A stretch of 64,000 nt of DNA from positions 372,001 through 436,000 of the forward strand of contig OY762224.2 of NCBI GenBank assembly GCA_963665265.2. The letters run 5' to 3'. The position numbers and the translations under genes were made by a program. Source of the stretch: CAXXHQ01 sp963665265. Its GTDB lineage: Bacteria > Planctomycetota > Planctomycetia > Pirellulales > Thermoguttaceae. Positions 62,064 to 64,000 of the stretch are shown here, piece by piece (position 1 is the first letter of the stretch; each line of letters begins with the position of its first letter). The notes beneath the pieces were generated by a model, which did not search any database, was not told the origin of the DNA, and saw only the letters and a program-made list of their open reading frames with translations.

Positions 62064-63149
62064 ATGTTGAATACCGTCGTCAACATACCCCTTCCAGGTA
62101 ATCGATTTTCAACGCCTTCGGGCAGTCAAAACGCATTGGCGGCCGAGTCGCAGGAATCGTTTTTGGCCGGTCCGGAAAATCGATTGGTCGAAGCGGTGGT
62201 TCGCGCGGTGTTGGAAAATGACGCTCGGATGTATAGTCCGATCGTTCTGCACGGCGTGAGCGGGACGGGAAAATCGCATTTAGCGCTTGGTTTGGCCGAC
62301 GCCTGGAAATCGGGCGCGACGCGGCGAAAAGTCGTGGTGACGAGCGCGGTCGATTTCGCCCGAAATTTGGCGGAGGCTGTGGAAACGCAATCGATCGACG
62401 ATTTTCGCGCGGAGATTCGCCTCGCGGAGTTCGCCGTCTTTGAGGACCTCGATCATTTAGTCGAACGTCGCTCGGAAAAGATCAGCGCGCAAGAAGAGCT
62501 TTTGCACGCGATTGATTCATTGATGAACAAAGGCGCATGGATCATCGTGACGAGCGCGGCTTCGCCGGCGACGATTGAGAATTTGCTACCTGGGTTAAAA
62601 AGTCGTTTAGCGGCCGGTTTGACGGTGGAATTGGTTCCTCCCGGCGTCGAGGCGAGGCGGGAGATCATTCGAAACGCCGCGACGAGACGAAATATTGAGC
62701 TTTCGGACAAAGAGACGGAGACGTTGGCGGAATCGTTTAAGGGTTCCGCTCCGGAATTGATCGGAGCGATCGCGCAATTGGAAGCGACTCGCGGAAGAGC
62801 TGGACGAAAGATTGACGCGAAGTCGGTGCGAAGATTATTGGATGATCGAAGACCGCCGAAGCCGCCCACGATATCGGAAATTGCGTCCGCGGCGGCGAAG
62901 CAGTTCGGAGCGCGGTTGACGGATTTACGAGGGCCGTCGAGGCAGCGGATCGTCGTGAACGCGAGAGACGTAGCCATTCATTTATCGCGAACGCTCAACC
63001 AATTAAGTTTAGAGCAGATCGGTAAATATTTCGGGGGCCGCGATCACACGACGATAATGCATAGTTTGCGGAAGATTGAAGGGTTATTAAAAACCGATCC
63101 GAATTTACGAAACGAATTAGAGCAGTTGGCGAAGAGGTTGAAAAAGTAG
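62064..63149 (+). CDS. dnaA: Chromosomal replication initiator DnaA, short form
   Basis: A 361-residue initiator, shorter than the usual roughly 450. The AAA+ domain has Walker A GVSGTGKS at residues 64-71 and a Walker B-like VFEDLD near 125-130. The C-terminal DNA-binding domain contains the DnaA-box recognition motif GRDHTTIMHS from residue 325. Only about 35 residues precede the AAA+ core, so the helicase-loading and self-association domain I is missing or vestigial. The ATG at 62064 is kept; GGAA lies about ten bases upstream. dnaN follows after 350 bp. Confidence 0.93.
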   Translation: MLNTVVNIPLPGNRFSTPSGSQNALAAESQESFLAGPENRLVEAVVRAVLENDARMYSPIVLHGVSGTGKSHLALGLADAWKSGATRRKVVVTSAVDFARNLAEAVETQSIDDFRAEIRLAEFAVFEDLDHLVERRSEKISAQEELLHAIDSLMNKGAWIIVTSAASPATIENLLPGLKSRLAAGLTVELVPPGVEARREIIRNAATRRNIELSDKETETLAESFKGSAPELIGAIAQLEATRGRAGRKIDAKSVRRLLDDRRPPKPPTISEIASAAAKQFGARLTDLRGPSRQRIVVNARDVAIHLSRTLNQLSLEQIGKYFGGRDHTTIMHSLRKIEGLLKTDPNLRNELEQLAKRLKK

Positions 63150-63499
63150 TCGCGGCGGGACGTTATCCCGCCCTACAAGAGGCGATGTGGAAAACTTTTC
63201 GATGGATTGTCGATAGTTTTGATTGCGAAAACGATCCATCAACAGCCGTCGGTCGGACTTTAGAAAAACAAAAAGCATCGACAATTTAGCGAGAAGAAAC
63301 CGACAAACGATCGACGCGTAATCCACACGGCTTTTCGCGCTAAAGAAAAACGCAAATACTTAGTAGGTTGCCGGTTGCCGAGAGGGCGCCGAAGGTCATC
63401 GACAAAAGTCGGTCGCATATTACTGCTGCTACTGATATATAAATATATTAAGAGAGATATGAACGAAGGCCGAGAGGCCGAGAAACGCTCGGAGGAAAC
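63150..63499. other. Candidate oriC in the dnaA-dnaN spacer
   Basis: The 350-base spacer holds DnaA-box-like sites TGTGGAAAA (63186-63194, reverse strand) and TAATCCACA (63319-63327). It also has an inverted repeat GATGGAT/ATCCATC (63201-63240) and several CGACAA words (near 63280, 63300 and 63401). An AT-rich stretch TATATAAATATATTAAG lies near 63436-63452, next to a TACTGCTGCTACTG run. A palindrome GGCGGGA/TCCCGCC (63154-63172) follows the dnaA stop. The promoter of dnaN should also lie here. Confidence 0.5.
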
Positions 63500-64000
63500 A
63501 TGAAAGCCGTTTGCGAACGAGATAAATTGCTTCACGCATTTCAGACCGCGGCGAGCGTGGCGCCGACTCGAAGCCCGAAGCCTATTTTGCAAAACTTAAA
63601 GCTTGAGGCGACCCCTTCGGGGGCGACGCTAATGGGAACCGACTTGGAAGTCGGCATTCGGATGGCAGTCGAGGGATTTTCGATCGAGCAGCCGGGCAAT
63701 ATAGTTTTGCCGATCGCGCGGTTCGGCTCGATTTTGCGGGAGAGCGGCGATGCGCAATTGACGATCGAAAGCGACGGTCGCAAGACGTTCGTGCGCGGCG
63801 AGCGGAGCGAATTTCAATTGCCGTCGGAGAATCCGGACGAGTTTCCCGACATTGCGACGTTTAAGGAAAGCTCCTATCACGAACTGCCTGCGCGGTTTTT
63901 CCGCGAGATCGTTCGACGGACGACGTTCGCCACGGACAACGAGAGCAGCCGTTACGCCTTGGGCGGCGTGCTGATCGAGTTGCAGCCGGAGAGTTTGGTT
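63500..64000 (+). CDS. dnaN: DNA polymerase III beta subunit (sliding clamp), 5' part
   Basis: The first 167 codons of the clamp gene are present and the window ends inside it. The translation begins MKAVCERDKLLHAFQTAASV and continues with PTRSPKPILQNLKLEA and MGTDLEVGIR, the conserved opening of DnaN domain 1. Domain 2 begins near HELPARFFREIVRRTTFATDNESSRYALGGVL. GGAGGAAAC immediately precedes the ATG at 63500. The gene order dnaA-dnaN is the common bacterial one. Confidence 0.93.
   Translation, partial: MKAVCERDKLLHAFQTAASVAPTRSPKPILQNLKLEATPSGATLMGTDLEVGIRMAVEGFSIEQPGNIVLPIARFGSILRESGDAQLTIESDGRKTFVRGERSEFQLPSENPDEFPDIATFKESSYHELPARFFREIVRRTTFATDNESSRYALGGVLIELQPESLV

Overview
The window looks like the chromosome of a member of Planctomycetota, probably Pirellulales. 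This is inferred from gene families, not from a marker-gene search. The lineage-typical signs are a DUF1559 prepilin-like protein, a TIGR03009-type secreted protein, three PEP-CTERM proteins, a giant surface protein with the planctomycete N-terminal motif FEPLEQREML, a secretin with a very long N-terminal region, and a short DnaA. The right end is the dnaA-dnaN locus, so the window probably ends at or near the replication origin. No rRNA, tRNA, CRISPR array, intact insertion sequence or prophage was seen.

Layout. 0.1-3.3 kb: fabI and a large PEP-CTERM repeat protein. 3.5-11.3 kb: a minus-strand four-gene galactoside locus made of a GH50-like lipoprotein, a GPH symporter, a GH42 beta-galactosidase and a GH112 phosphorylase. 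It would cut galactosides outside the cytoplasm, import the products and split them by hydrolysis or phosphorolysis. 12.2-24.5 kb: glgA, a membrane protein, the DUF1559 and TIGR03009 proteins, a DUF4258 small-gene pair, an aldo/keto reductase, an NfeD-type membrane protease, a DUF4105 protein, a CE15-like esterase and a GNAT acetyltransferase.

24.8-30.4 kb is the most unusual region. Two paralogous exported proteins share nearly identical promoters, first 120 residues and last 87 residues, but their middles have diverged strongly. Each is followed by a copy of a repeat, R, and a third R copy lies upstream. An AT-rich segment with a PEP-CTERM gene sits between the paralogs. 30.8-35.5 kb: glnE, bracketed by two copies of a hairpin that differ by a compensatory base pair, then an O-acetylhomoserine sulfhydrylase-type gene. 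35.8-43.9 kb: a small exported protein, a second large PEP-CTERM repeat protein, an AmmeMemoRadiSam pair with the AMMECR1 and Memo parts fused, an HD alarmone-hydrolase-like gene, a degenerate EEP-fold protein and an unknown membrane protein.

44.5-55 kb: a zinc-ribbon M48 protease, the SdrD-like/FG-GAP surface protein, a WD40 protein, a second M48 protease, an AroE-like protein lacking the catalytic lysine, a YjbQ protein and an Rrf2 regulator. 55.5-64 kb: the secretin, carA, an intergenic region with a candidate small RNA, dnaA, a candidate oriC spacer and the start of dnaN. Intergenic regions throughout carry short palindromes, many followed by CCCTACA, and two segments with terminal inverted repeats that resemble non-autonomous mobile elements.
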